A stretch of 35,293 bases of DNA from DASYQV01 sp036005125 (lineage in GTDB: Bacteria; Acidobacteriota; Vicinamibacteria; Vicinamibacterales; UBA2999): the NCBI GenBank assembly GCA_036005125.1, contig DASYQV010000077.1, positions 1 through 35,293 on the forward strand, written 5' to 3'. Below the pieces are notes generated by a model. It was not told where the DNA came from. It was given only the letters and a program-made list of their open reading frames with translations, and did not search any database. The position numbers were made by a program, and so were the translations under genes. Below, one piece after another: positions 1 to 7,774 of this stretch (position 1 is the stretch's first letter; each line of letters begins with the position of its first letter).

Positions 1-2385
1 CGCCGGTCAACCCGCATGATCGAGAGCGGGATCGGCGCGTTCTACCTTGTTGCCGCGGTGATGACGGTGGCCTCGGGCGTCATCGTCCACGCCTTTGTCG
101 TGGGCGACTATTCGATTCGATACGTCCAGCGCTATTCGGATTCGGTGCAGCCGCTCTTCTACAAGCTCACGTCCTACTGGGGCGGCCTGGACGGCTCCAT
201 CATGTTCTGGGTGTTTCTGCTGTCGCTGTTCGGCACCGCGGCGGTCTATCTGAACCGGGAGCGTCAGCGCGAGCTCATCCCGTACGTGGTCGCGGTGATC
301 AGTGTCGTGCAGATGTTCTTCCTGTTCCTGATGATCATCCACAACAACCCGTTCCAGACCTACCTGACGGAGAGCCCGACGGATGGCCGCGGTCTGAATC
401 CACTCCTCCAGAACTTCTATATGGTGATCCACCCGCCGACGATGTACCTCGGCTTCGTCGGCCTGACGATCCCGTACGCATTTGGAATGGCCGCGCTCAT
501 CACCGGGTACCTCGACGACTCGTGGCTGCGTGCGGTGCGCCGCTGGATGATGTTCGCGTGGTTCTTCCTGTCGTTCGGTCTGACCCTGGGAATGATCTGG
601 GCGTACGAGGAGCTCGGCTGGGGCGGCTACTGGGGCTGGGATCCGGTGGAGAACGCGGGCCTGCTGCCGTGGTTCACGGCGACGGCGTTTCTCCACTCGG
701 TGATGGTTCAGGAACGCCGCGGCATGCTGCGCGTGTGGAACGTCACGCTGGTGATCGTCACGTTCTTCCTCTCGATCTTCGGCACGTTCATGACTCGCTC
801 GGGCGTTGTCCAGTCCGTGCACGCCTTTGGTGACGATCCGCAGCTGGCGCGGCTCTTCATGATCTTCATGGTCACCATCCTGACCGTGAGCTTTGGCTAC
901 GTCATCTACCGGCTCCCGCTGCTGCGATCCCGCAACGAGCTCGACTCGTGGGTGTCGCGCGAAGGCGCATTCCTCGTTAACAACTGGATTCTCCTCTTCG
1001 CGGCCTTTTTCGTCCTTTTTGCGACGATGTTTCCCACGATCGCCGAGGCCGTTCGCGGTGAGCGGCTCACTGTCGGCCCACCATTCTTCAACCAGTGGAT
1101 GCTGCCGATCGGCCTCGTGCTCCTCGCGTTGACCGGTGTTGGTCCGCTGCTCGCATGGCGGAAGTCGACGTTTACCACGTTTCGAACGCAGTTCCTGTGG
1201 CCCATCACGCTCGGGCTGGTGGTGGCCGGCGCCCTCGTCGCTCTCGGCGTGCGTGTGTGGACCTCGGGAATCTGCTTCGCGCTCTGCGGGTTCGTGTTCG
1301 GGACGATCGGTCAGGAGTTCTGGCGGGGCGCCCGCGTCCGACAGAGCCATACCGGCACCGACGTGCTGACAGCGATGATTGGTCTCGTCAGCAAGAACAA
1401 GCGCCGCTACGGCGGCTACATCGTGCACGTTGGCATCGTCCTGATCTTCTTCGGCTTCGCGGGCGAGGGCTTCAAGCGCTCGGAGAGCGTCCTGCTTAAG
1501 CCGGGACAGCAGGCCGTGGTCGGGGACTTCACGGTCCGGATGGATGCGCTGAAGGTGACCGACGACGGTCAGAAACAGATGATCACGTCGCATCTCACCG
1601 TGTTTCGCGACGGCAACGAGATCAGCAGGATGTACCCAGCGAAGTGGTTCTTCCGGAAGCACGAGAGCGAGCCGACGACGGAGGTTGCGATTCGACGCTC
1701 GTTCTCCGAGGACCTGTATCTCGTGCTGGGCGCCTACGACGTGAAGGAACAGTCGGCGAGCCTGGAGATGACCGTAAATCCGCTTGTGGACTGGGTCTGG
1801 CTGGGCTTTGGCGTGCTGGCCATCGGCACCGGCATCGCGCTGTTGCCGGAACAGGTGTTCGCCTTCGCGATGGCGCGGCTGCCGGCCGAGGCTGCGACGA
1901 GCACCATGCTGCTGCTGTCGCTGCTGCTGACGCCCGGCGTGCTCCGTGCGCAGACGGCGGAACAGGTGCAGCCGGAGCACCGCAGCGAGCTGCAGCGCCA
2001 GCTTGAAGGTGAGATCATCTGCACGTGCTCGTGCCGGCGGACGCTGGAAAATTGCGGGATGATGAACTGCCAGGGCCATGCCAGCCAGAGAGCGAAGATC
2101 CTGCGGCACATCGATGAAGGCAAGAATCACGACGCCATCATTGCCGCCTTCGTTACCGAGTTCGGCGGCCAGGATATCCTCGCCTCACCGATCGATGAGG
2201 GATTCAACCGTCTGGCGTGGTTGTTTCCGTATCTGCTCGGTGTTGCCGGCCTGGTCACGGTGGTCGTTGTGACGCGGCGCTGGTCGCACCGTCCTTCGAC
2301 GCCGGCGCACGCGGTGGCTGGAGACGCGGGGCTCGACCGCGATCTCAACGAACGCCTCGACGATGAGCTCCGAAACCTCGACTGA
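1..2385 (+). CDS. ccmF: CcmF-CcmH fusion, cytochrome c heme lyase (5' end cut off)
   Basis: Membrane component of the System I heme lyase, which joins heme to apocytochrome c on the periplasmic side. The frame is open to base 1 and roughly 30 residues of the usual CcmF N-terminus are missing, so the gene starts left of the window. Residues here count from the ATG at 16. The WWD tryptophan-rich segment lies at about 196-215 (GWGGYWGWDPVENA). Four histidines match CcmF heme-associated positions: H139 (HPPTMY), H227, H269 (SVHAF) and H471 (VHVG). CcmF similarity ends near residue 615. A hydrophobic stretch that looks like a former signal peptide (about 617-650) follows, then a CcmH-type thiol domain with C669, C671, C673, C680 and C685, and a final membrane helix (about 735-755). 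CcmH reduces apocytochrome thiols and is a separate gene in most bacteria. The 3' end overlaps the next gene by 23 bases. Confidence 0.95.
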   Translation, partial: RRSTRMIESGIGAFYLVAAVMTVASGVIVHAFVVGDYSIRYVQRYSDSVQPLFYKLTSYWGGLDGSIMFWVFLLSLFGTAAVYLNRERQRELIPYVVAVISVVQMFFLFLMIIHNNPFQTYLTESPTDGRGLNPLLQNFYMVIHPPTMYLGFVGLTIPYAFGMAALITGYLDDSWLRAVRRWMMFAWFFLSFGLTLGMIWAYEELGWGGYWGWDPVENAGLLPWFTATAFLHSVMVQERRGMLRVWNVTLVIVTFFLSIFGTFMTRSGVVQSVHAFGDDPQLARLFMIFMVTILTVSFGYVIYRLPLLRSRNELDSWVSREGAFLVNNWILLFAAFFVLFATMFPTIAEAVRGERLTVGPPFFNQWMLPIGLVLLALTGVGPLLAWRKSTFTTFRTQFLWPITLGLVVAGALVALGVRVWTSGICFALCGFVFGTIGQEFWRGARVRQSHTGTDVLTAMIGLVSKNKRRYGGYIVHVGIVLIFFGFAGEGFKRSESVLLKPGQQAVVGDFTVRMDALKVTDDGQKQMITSHLTVFRDGNEISRMYPAKWFFRKHESEPTTEVAIRRSFSEDLYLVLGAYDVKEQSASLEMTVNPLVDWVWLGFGVLAIGTGIALLPEQVFAFAMARLPAEAATSTMLLLSLLLTPGVLRAQTAEQVQPEHRSELQRQLEGEIICTCSCRRTLENCGMMNCQGHASQRAKILRHIDEGKNHDAIIAAFVTEFGGQDILASPIDEGFNRLAWLFPYLLGVAGLVTVVVVTRRWSHRPSTPAHAVAGDAGLDRDLNERLDDELRNLD

Positions 2386-2995
2386 GTCACAACAGCTTCA
2401 ACCCTGGCAGCTGTTCACGCTTGCCGCCCTCTTCGGGGCCACTGTTGTGGTGTTCGTCTCGCGCGACGTCGGCCCGGCCGGCGTCATTCTCCTCAGCATT
2501 ACGGTTGGCGCGACGGCCTTCGTGGGCATGGCGGCGTGGCGCATGCTCGCGCCCTTGACCGGACGCGAGGAGCCGGCGGGCCCGGACGTGATTGGCGGCC
2601 GCACGCGCGCCGCGCTCGAACGCGAAAAGACGCTCGTGCTCCGCTCGATCAAGGACCTGGAGTTCGATCGCGCCATGGGCAAGATCGCCGAGAAGGATTT
2701 CGTGGAGATGGGTGCGCGGCTGCGCGCGCGGGCGGCGAGGCTCATGCGGCAGCTCGACAGCGGCGCGAACTACCGCGAAGAGATCGAACAGGAGATTGCC
2801 AAGCGCGTCGGCGTCGCGCCGGACGGTTCGGTCCAGGACAAGCGCGCCGGCCGGGGCTCGAGACCCGGGACCGCATCCGCGACTCCGGTCGCCGACGCGA
2901 GAGCCGTCGCCGCGCGTGTTTGTGCGTGCGGGGTCGCCAACGATCCCGACGCGCGCTTCTGCAAGGGCTGCGGGACGAAGCTGGAGACGGCATGA
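2363..2995 (+). CDS. Two-helix membrane protein with C-terminal zinc ribbon, ccm operon
   Basis: Protein of 210 residues with no family I can name with certainty. Two hydrophobic helices lie near the N-terminus (about 14-32 and 37-60). A charged, probably cytoplasmic helical region follows (about 78-140, rich in R, K, E and D). A linker leads to a C-terminal zinc-ribbon-like motif with C187, C189, C200 and C203 (CxC then CxxC). The topology, two helices then a soluble helical domain, recalls CcmI-like accessory proteins, but there are no visible TPR repeats. It starts inside the end of the ccmF-ccmH gene and its stop overlaps the next start as ATGA, so it is translationally coupled within the operon. 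A role in cytochrome c maturation is inferred only from position. Confidence 0.8.
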   Translation: MSSETSTESQQLQPWQLFTLAALFGATVVVFVSRDVGPAGVILLSITVGATAFVGMAAWRMLAPLTGREEPAGPDVIGGRTRAALEREKTLVLRSIKDLEFDRAMGKIAEKDFVEMGARLRARAARLMRQLDSGANYREEIEQEIAKRVGVAPDGSVQDKRAGRGSRPGTASATPVADARAVAARVCACGVANDPDARFCKGCGTKLETA

Positions 2996-4302
2996 GCCAC
3001 GAACCTTTCCGCCACGAAGGCCACGAAGCTTTGGGCCACGAAGGACACGAAGGGCACGAAGCCTTTTGGGGTTTTCCCTTCGTGGTCTTCGTGTCCTTCA
3101 TGGCTGCTGCCTTCTTGCTCTTGGTGGCCGGCGTCGCGCATGCGCAAATCAAGATGCCGGACCCGACGGAAATCGCGGGGCTCGCCCTGCCGGCGCCCGA
3201 GCTGCCCGATGGCACGATCACGGTTCGCCTCGTACGCGAGCAACTCGGCAACAACGTCACCAATCACGAGATCAAGGTCACCGCCGGCGACGCGAGCAAG
3301 AGCGGGAAGACCGACGATCTCGGCCGCGCTCAAATCACGGGCTTGCCGGCGGGGGCCACCGGCGTCGCAGAGACCACCGTCGACGGCGAGCAGATCTCAT
3401 CGAAGCCCTTTACCGTGCCGGCCAAGGGCGGCATCCGCGTCATTTTGATCGCCGGATTGCAGAAGCTCGTGGAACGCCGGAAGCAGGAAGCGGCGGAAGC
3501 CGCCGCCGCGCCGCCAACCAAGGGCATCGTGGTGTTCGGCGGCGATACGCGGATCGTCGTGGAGTTCCAGGACGACAGGCTGCAGGTGTTCTATCTGCTC
3601 GATATCGTCAATACCGCGCGGACACGGGTCGACACCGGTGGGCCCATTATTGTCAATCTGCCCTCCGGAGCGGGGAGTGCCAGTGTGCTTCAGGGCTCCT
3701 CGCCGTCCGCGACGGCACGCGGCGATCATGTGACCATCACGGGACCTTTTGCGCCCGGTACGACCTCGGCTCAGATTGCCTTTCCGATGCCCCACACCCG
3801 CGACACGCTGACGTTGACGCAGAAGCTTCCGGTCGCGTCTCAGGACCTGACCGTCATCGTCCAGAAAGTGGGTGACTTGCGGGTGACCTCGCCTCAGTTC
3901 ACCACCCGCGAGGAGCGCGCCGCCAACGGCACGCCGTTCATCGTGGGAACCGGCCGCGGCCTGCCAGCGGAAGCAGAATTGGAGATTCAGCTCTCCGGAT
4001 TGCCCGTCCATCCATCGTGGCCGCGATACCTGGCGCTCAGTCTCTCTGCGCTCATCCTGGCCTGCGGTATCTTGATGGCGTTCGGTACGGGCTCCAGGGC
4101 CAAGGAAGAGCGCCGGAGCCGGCTGGTGTCGCGTCGCGAAGCTCTGTATGCCGAGCTCGTGAGGCTGGAGGAGCAGCAGCGTGCCGGCCGAATCGATCAG
4201 TCCCGGTATGGCTCGAAACGCCGTCACCTGGTGACGGAGCTGGAACGCATTTACGGCGAGCTCGACGGCTCCTCCCAGGGCGGCGACGAGGCCGCCGCGT
4301 GA
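2992..4302 (+). CDS. Exported, C-terminally anchored protein with carboxypeptidase-regulatory-like region
   Basis: Protein of 436 residues from the ATG at 2992, which has a GGAG Shine-Dalgarno five bases upstream and overlaps the preceding stop as ATGA. Residues 4-36 are encoded by a CACGAAGG-type repeat (HEGHE pattern). A second in-frame ATG at 3100 would give a compact signal peptide, MAAAFLLLVAGVAHA before Q, but it has no ribosome binding site. The mature part begins with a beta-rich region (about 65-150) resembling carboxypeptidase-regulatory folds, then an Ala-rich charged linker, a further beta-rich region to about 345, one membrane helix (about 349-367) and a cytoplasmic basic/acidic coiled coil at the C-terminus. 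Function is unknown; the ccm setting suggests an accessory envelope role. Confidence 0.75.
   Translation: MSHEPFRHEGHEALGHEGHEGHEAFWGFPFVVFVSFMAAAFLLLVAGVAHAQIKMPDPTEIAGLALPAPELPDGTITVRLVREQLGNNVTNHEIKVTAGDASKSGKTDDLGRAQITGLPAGATGVAETTVDGEQISSKPFTVPAKGGIRVILIAGLQKLVERRKQEAAEAAAAPPTKGIVVFGGDTRIVVEFQDDRLQVFYLLDIVNTARTRVDTGGPIIVNLPSGAGSASVLQGSSPSATARGDHVTITGPFAPGTTSAQIAFPMPHTRDTLTLTQKLPVASQDLTVIVQKVGDLRVTSPQFTTREERAANGTPFIVGTGRGLPAEAELEIQLSGLPVHPSWPRYLALSLSALILACGILMAFGTGSRAKEERRSRLVSRREALYAELVRLEEQQRAGRIDQSRYGSKRRHLVTELERIYGELDGSSQGGDEAAA
3002..3102 (+). repeat. CACGAAGG-type palindromic repeat inside a coding region
   Basis: Imperfect iterations of CCACGAAGG/ACACGAAGG at 3012-3062 face their reverse complement at 3077-3102 (CTTCGTGGTCTTCGTGTCC), separated by a short T/G-rich loop. 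The two arms match at roughly 23 of 26 positions and would form a long hairpin. Repeats of this wording are familiar from intergenic regions of many bacteria and translate as HEGHEGHE. Here the repeat lies just inside the start of the gene at 2992 and keeps its frame. Confidence 0.85.
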
Positions 4303-5039
4303 CCATTGATTTCGAAGAGCTGACGGTCCAGAACGTCTCTCGACATTTCGGCCGCCGCAGGGCTCTGGCGGGCATCTCGTTCACGGCGCGTGCCGGCGGC
4401 ATCCTCGGGCTGCTCGGCCCCAACGGCGCTGGGAAATCGACGCTCCTCGCTCTGCTCGCTACGCTGCTTCAGCCCTCGGCGGGCACCATCCGTTACGGAG
4501 ACCTGGCCGTCATCGGCGAGGCCGCGCGGTCGGACGTGTCGAAGGGCGGTGCGGCGCTCCGCGCGCGCATCGGCATGCTCGGGCATGACCTCTATCTCTA
4601 TCCCGAGCTAACCGCCCGCGAGAACCTGACGTTCTTTGCCGCGCTGTATGGCGCGAGAGACGCCGCAGGCGCCGCCGATGGCGCGCTCGCACGTGCGCGG
4701 CTGTCGGATCGCGGCGACGATCCCGTGAGCAGCTTCTCACGCGGCATGCGTCAACGGGTGGCACTCGAGCGCGCGCTCATTCACGGTCCACGGCTCCTCC
4801 TGCTCGACGAGCCGTTCACCGGCCTTGACGAAACGTCCGTTGGCGCCCTGGTTGCGCGTCTGCGCGAGCTCCGCGATACCGGCGCCATTGTCATCCTGGC
4901 CACGCACGATCTCGACGTGGTGGACGGTCTGTTCGACGAGGCCGTGTTCATCCGGGATGGCCGGATGATGGAGACGATGACGCGGCCGGAGGCGCTCCGC
5001 GCAACCTACCGATCCGTGATGGCTCGAGGCCGCGGGTGA
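4299..5039 (+). CDS. ccmA: Heme exporter ATP-binding protein CcmA
   Basis: ATPase subunit of the CcmABCD complex, which releases holo-CcmE during cytochrome c maturation. It has 246 residues from a GTG at 4299 that overlaps the preceding stop as GTGA. Walker A is GPNGAGKST at residues 40-48. The ABC signature is the non-canonical FSRGMRQR instead of LSGGQ. Walker B is LLLLDEPF, followed by a D-loop (GLDE) and the H-loop in ATHD. The signature variant also occurs in other drug- and heme-export type ABC ATPases. It is followed directly by ccmB with another four-base overlap, which supports the assignment over a generic ABC ATPase. Confidence 0.93.
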   Translation: MTIDFEELTVQNVSRHFGRRRALAGISFTARAGGILGLLGPNGAGKSTLLALLATLLQPSAGTIRYGDLAVIGEAARSDVSKGGAALRARIGMLGHDLYLYPELTARENLTFFAALYGARDAAGAADGALARARLSDRGDDPVSSFSRGMRQRVALERALIHGPRLLLLDEPFTGLDETSVGALVARLRELRDTGAIVILATHDLDVVDGLFDEAVFIRDGRMMETMTRPEALRATYRSVMARGRG

Positions 5040-5719
5040 ACGCGTTCGTTCGCATCGTGTGGCTGGTCGTACGGAAGGATTTGACGGTCGAGGTGCGGAG
5101 CCGCGAGGTCATCTATACGACGCTGTTCTTCGCGGTGACGGTCGTGCTCGTGTTCGCGTTCGCGCTCGTCAAGGAAGGACGCGCCCTCGGGGACGCGGCA
5201 GCCGGCATACTCTGGATCGCCATCGCATTTGCAGGAACGCTGGCCCTTGGCCGTACGTTCGAGCGCGAGCGCCAGGCCGAGACGCTTCGCGCCCTCCTGC
5301 TCGCGCCCGCCGATCGTCCGGCAATCTACGTCGGGAAGCTCGTGGGGATTGTCGCGCTCCTGGTGGCAACCGAGCTGATCCTGGTGCCGCTCATCGCCTT
5401 CCTCTTCCAGGCGCCGCTCTTTTCACGGCCATTGTGGCTCACGGCGGTGCTGCTGACCGGGACGCTCGGCTATTGCGCCGTCGGGACACTGTTTGCCGCG
5501 ATGCTGGTGCGGGCGCGCAGTCGGGACGTGCTGTTGCCGGTGCTGCTGTATCCGATTACGATCCCCGTGATCATCGCCGGGGTACGCGGAACGGCAGCCC
5601 TGCTCGAGCCGACGCCCGACGTGGCGATCGTCAGATTCTGGGTGTCGCTGCTCGTGGCGTTCGACACCGTGTTCGTCACGCTTGCGCTCTGGACATTTGA
5701 GCCTTTGATGACTGACTGA
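5036..5719 (+). CDS. ccmB: Heme exporter membrane protein CcmB
   Basis: Permease-like partner of CcmA, 227 residues with about six hydrophobic helices. The N-terminus (VRKDLTVEVRSREVIYT) is the typical cytoplasmic amphipathic segment of CcmB, and the following FERERQAETLRALLLAP stretch is also characteristic of the family. The start is a GTG overlapping the ccmA stop as GTGA. The gene ends at 5719 and a 96-bp inverted repeat begins at the very next base. Confidence 0.93.
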   Translation: MNAFVRIVWLVVRKDLTVEVRSREVIYTTLFFAVTVVLVFAFALVKEGRALGDAAAGILWIAIAFAGTLALGRTFERERQAETLRALLLAPADRPAIYVGKLVGIVALLVATELILVPLIAFLFQAPLFSRPLWLTAVLLTGTLGYCAVGTLFAAMLVRARSRDVLLPVLLYPITIPVIIAGVRGTAALLEPTPDVAIVRFWVSLLVAFDTVFVTLALWTFEPLMTD

Positions 5720-5815
5720 GGCCTCGGGGATCAGGCCTCAGGCCTCAGGGCTGTTTCAAGGCCCCAGCCTGATCCCTGAGACAGCCCTGAGGCCCGAGGC
5801 CTGATCCCTGAGGCC
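5720..5815. repeat. ~100-bp inverted-repeat element, copy A
   Basis: Two 35-nt arms, 5720-5754 and 5781-5815, are reverse complements with two mismatches and enclose a 26-nt loop. The arms are built from iterated GGCCTCA/GGGATCA-like words. The element begins at the base after the ccmB stop, and its right end runs into TTTT, so the RNA hairpin could act as a terminator or as a 3' stabiliser between ccmB and ccmC. Related copies lie at 28226-28329 and 35190-35289. Confidence 0.93.
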
Positions 5816-5832
5816 TTTTCTAAGGAAGTGAA

Positions 5833-6489
5833 ATGCCGAAGTGGTTTACGCCTGCCGCCGTGATCTGCGGACTCATGTTCGCCGTGTCACCGTTCCTGAT
5901 TGCGAATGCGCCCTACGAATCGACGATGGGGCTGGTGCAGAAGATTTTTTACTATCACATGCCCGCCGCGGGCATGTTTCTGGTCGCGGCCGTCGTCTGC
6001 GGCGTCGCCAGCGTCCGTTACCTGTTCGGGGGCGCGCCCCGCCAGGACCGCCTCGCGTGGGCGGCGGCGGAGCTCGTCGTCCTGTTTGGCGCCATCGCGC
6101 TCGTGACCGGACCGCTGTGGGCGCGCAAGGCCTGGGGCGTCTGGTGGCAATGGGACGTGCGCCTCACCTCCAGCCTCATGGGATGGATGGTGGCGGTGGC
6201 GTACCTGCTCGTCAGGAAGTACGGCGGCCCTGGTTCCGACAAGCTGGCCGCGGGGCTGGCGCTCTTCGGCATGGCCAACGTGCCGTTCATCTACATTTCG
6301 GTGAACTATTGGCGTACGATCCACCCGACCACGACCGTCGTGCCGACGCTGCCCACCTCGATGGGCGTGCCGTTCTGGTTCTGTTTCACGGCGTTCGTGC
6401 TGCTGTTCGTGCTGCTGTTGCGGCTGCGCGTGCGCCTGGAGGAGCAGCGTTCCAGGCTTGATGTGCTCTACCTTTCGCTAGACGAATAG
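5833..6489 (+). CDS. ccmC: Heme exporter protein CcmC
   Basis: Heme-handling membrane protein that loads heme onto CcmE. It has 218 residues with about six membrane helices. The WWD-type motif is present as WGVWWQWDVRLTSSLMGW (about residues 104-121). The two conserved periplasmic histidines are likely those in FYYHMPAA (about residue 42) and in RTIHPTT (about 163). A good Shine-Dalgarno (AAGGAAG) sits four bases before the ATG. It follows the inverted repeat and leads into the ccmD-like gene three bases later. Confidence 0.95.
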   Translation: MPKWFTPAAVICGLMFAVSPFLIANAPYESTMGLVQKIFYYHMPAAGMFLVAAVVCGVASVRYLFGGAPRQDRLAWAAAELVVLFGAIALVTGPLWARKAWGVWWQWDVRLTSSLMGWMVAVAYLLVRKYGGPGSDKLAAGLALFGMANVPFIYISVNYWRTIHPTTTVVPTLPTSMGVPFWFCFTAFVLLFVLLLRLRVRLEEQRSRLDVLYLSLDE

Positions 6490-6492
6490 TTC

Positions 6493-6786
6493 ATGACTTT
6501 TTTCAAACGCGTGACAACGTCCGCGGCGCTGATCCTCCTCCTGACCGCCGGCGCGGTCGCGGCGCAACAGCCCCGGCAGACGGAGCAGCAGAAAGGGTTC
6601 GTGCCCCTGTCCGAGCTTCCGCCGCAGGATCAGCTCCCGGCGGCTCCACTGCTCGTCGGCGCGTATGCGTTCGTGTGGCTGGCCGTGTTCGGGTATGTCG
6701 TGTCGGTGGCGCGGCGGCTCTCGGTCGTGCAGCGGGAGTGTGAGCGGCTCGAAGCGGACATCAGCCGGGGACACCGCACGCCATGA
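6493..6786 (+). CDS. ccmD: CcmD-like small membrane protein
   Basis: Protein of 97 residues. It has an N-terminal signal-peptide-like helix ending in AVAAQQ (about 8-25), a Pro/Gln-rich segment, one membrane helix (about 55-73) and a C-terminal basic/acidic helix (VARRLSVVQRECERLEADI). The single helix followed by a charged tail, and the place right after ccmC, fit CcmD, which tethers holo-CcmE to CcmABC. The extra N-terminal secreted region makes it longer than the ~50-70 residue proteobacterial form. The call rests on context and topology because CcmD sequences are poorly conserved. Confidence 0.78.
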   Translation: MTFFKRVTTSAALILLLTAGAVAAQQPRQTEQQKGFVPLSELPPQDQLPAAPLLVGAYAFVWLAVFGYVVSVARRLSVVQRECERLEADISRGHRTP

Positions 6787-6935
6787 CCGCGGCGCATTTC
6801 ATCTACATCCCGTCCATCCTGTTGATCGGGATCGTGATCGGCTGGATTCTGGGATCGCGCGCGGCGGCCGATGCGTACGCCGCGCAGGCGCGCCGCGCCC
6901 AGCAAGCCGCCAACGCAAAACGAACGAGAGAGTAA
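6783..6935 (+). CDS. 50-residue single-pass membrane protein at end of ccm operon
   Basis: Small ORF (MTAAHFIYIPSILLIGIVIG...) whose ATG overlaps the ccmD-like stop as ATGA. One hydrophobic helix (about residues 5-24) is followed by an Ala/Arg/Gln-rich basic tail ending KRTRE. The tight coupling and coherent membrane-protein composition argue that it is real. I do not recognise a family, and a link to heme export is inferred from position only. Confidence 0.65.
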   Translation: MTAAHFIYIPSILLIGIVIGWILGSRAAADAYAAQARRAQQAANAKRTRE

Positions 6936-6938
6936 TGT

Positions 6939-7029
6939 GGGCTTCAGGCTTCAGGCTCCAGGCTTCGGGCTTCAGGAAAAGATCGCTGAATGGCTTTTCC
7001 CGCAGCCTGAAGTCCGTAGCCCGCAGCCC
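6939..7029. repeat. GGCTTCAGG-type imperfect inverted repeat between convergent genes
   Basis: Iterated GGCTTCAGG words on the left (6939-6979, ending AGGAAAAG) face CTTTTCCCGCAGCCTGAAG and related words on the right (6994-7029). The element fills the whole gap between the 50-residue ORF (stop at 6935) and the convergent metallophosphoesterase gene (stop at 7031), so it could serve as a bidirectional terminator. It follows the same plan as the 5720 and 26081 elements but uses a different iterated word. Confidence 0.75.
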
Positions 7030-7030
7030 G

Positions 7031-7774
7031 TCATCTCCCCATCGCCAGCCGCTGAGCCAGTACCTCCGGCAACCCGGCCGCGATGATCTTGGCCTGCGCG
7101 GTGGCGACATCGTAGCGAACGCGTAGAATCGACAGCATCCGCGTCTCGGTATCGAGGACGCCGTACGCGGCTCGCGGATCGCCGTCGCGCGGCTGTCCCA
7201 CCGAGCCGCAGTTCACGAGGTATCGCGTATCCTCGTCGAGCGTAATCTGGAAGCGCTCGCCCCGCGGCGGGCCGATCAACTGCAGCTCGGCCGATCCCAG
7301 ACAGAACGCAGCGGGCACGTGAGTGTGGCCGAAGAGGCAGACCGGGCGTGAGGATGTGCGGAGCGACCGCAGGGCGTCGAGATCGTCGAAGACGTACACG
7401 TCCTCGTCGAAGGGCGTTCCGTGACAAATCTCAACCTCGTCATCGACCGCAATCGGACCTGCGGCCAGCTCGGCGAGGTACGCGCGGTTGGCTGGTGTCA
7501 GCACTTCTGCCGTCCACGCGATAGCGACCCGGGCAAGGTGATTGAAGCCGTCGGTCGACTCGATGCCGGCGGCCACCTTGTCGTGGTTGCCGCGTATCAC
7601 CGTCACGGCCGGCATCGCGCGGATCCGATCGACCACCCCGTTCGGATCGGCGCCGTACCCAACCAGGTCACCGAGCATCAGGACACGGTGGTAGGAGGTC
7701 GCGTCGCCTGCGGCAAGCACCGCGTCGAGCGCCTCGAGATTGGCGTGAATGTCGCTGATGACAAGGTACCGCAT
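7031..7774 (-). CDS. Metallophosphoesterase, YfcE/MJ0936-type
   Basis: Calcineurin-like phosphoesterase of 247 residues. The metal-binding motifs follow in family order: SDIHANLEAL at the N-terminus (D, H), GDLVGYG, RGNHD, then CHGTP and the C-terminal FGHTHVP. Members hydrolyse phosphodiesters or phosphomonoesters; the substrate cannot be read from the sequence. The start MRYLVISDIH is preferred over a site five codons upstream because its ATG shares one base with the aroK stop (TGATG), indicating translational coupling to aroK. Confidence 0.92.
   Translation of the reverse strand: MRYLVISDIHANLEALDAVLAAGDATSYHRVLMLGDLVGYGADPNGVVDRIRAMPAVTVIRGNHDKVAAGIESTDGFNHLARVAIAWTAEVLTPANRAYLAELAAGPIAVDDEVEICHGTPFDEDVYVFDDLDALRSLRTSSRPVCLFGHTHVPAAFCLGSAELQLIGPPRGERFQITLDEDTRYLVNCGSVGQPRDGDPRAAYGVLDTETRMLSILRVRYDVATAQAKIIAAGLPEVLAQRLAMGR

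Noticed and set aside
7..2130. 707-codon open frame on the minus strand opposite ccmF
   Set aside because: Composition is rich in His, Arg, Glu and Gln with no domain; it mirrors a clear membrane protein gene and arises from high GC in the third codon position.
2536..2991. N-terminal extension of the 2992 gene by 152 codons
   Set aside because: The extension overlaps the zinc-ribbon gene in another frame and has shadow-type Arg-rich composition; the ATG at 2992 has a ribosome binding site and a coupled overlap.
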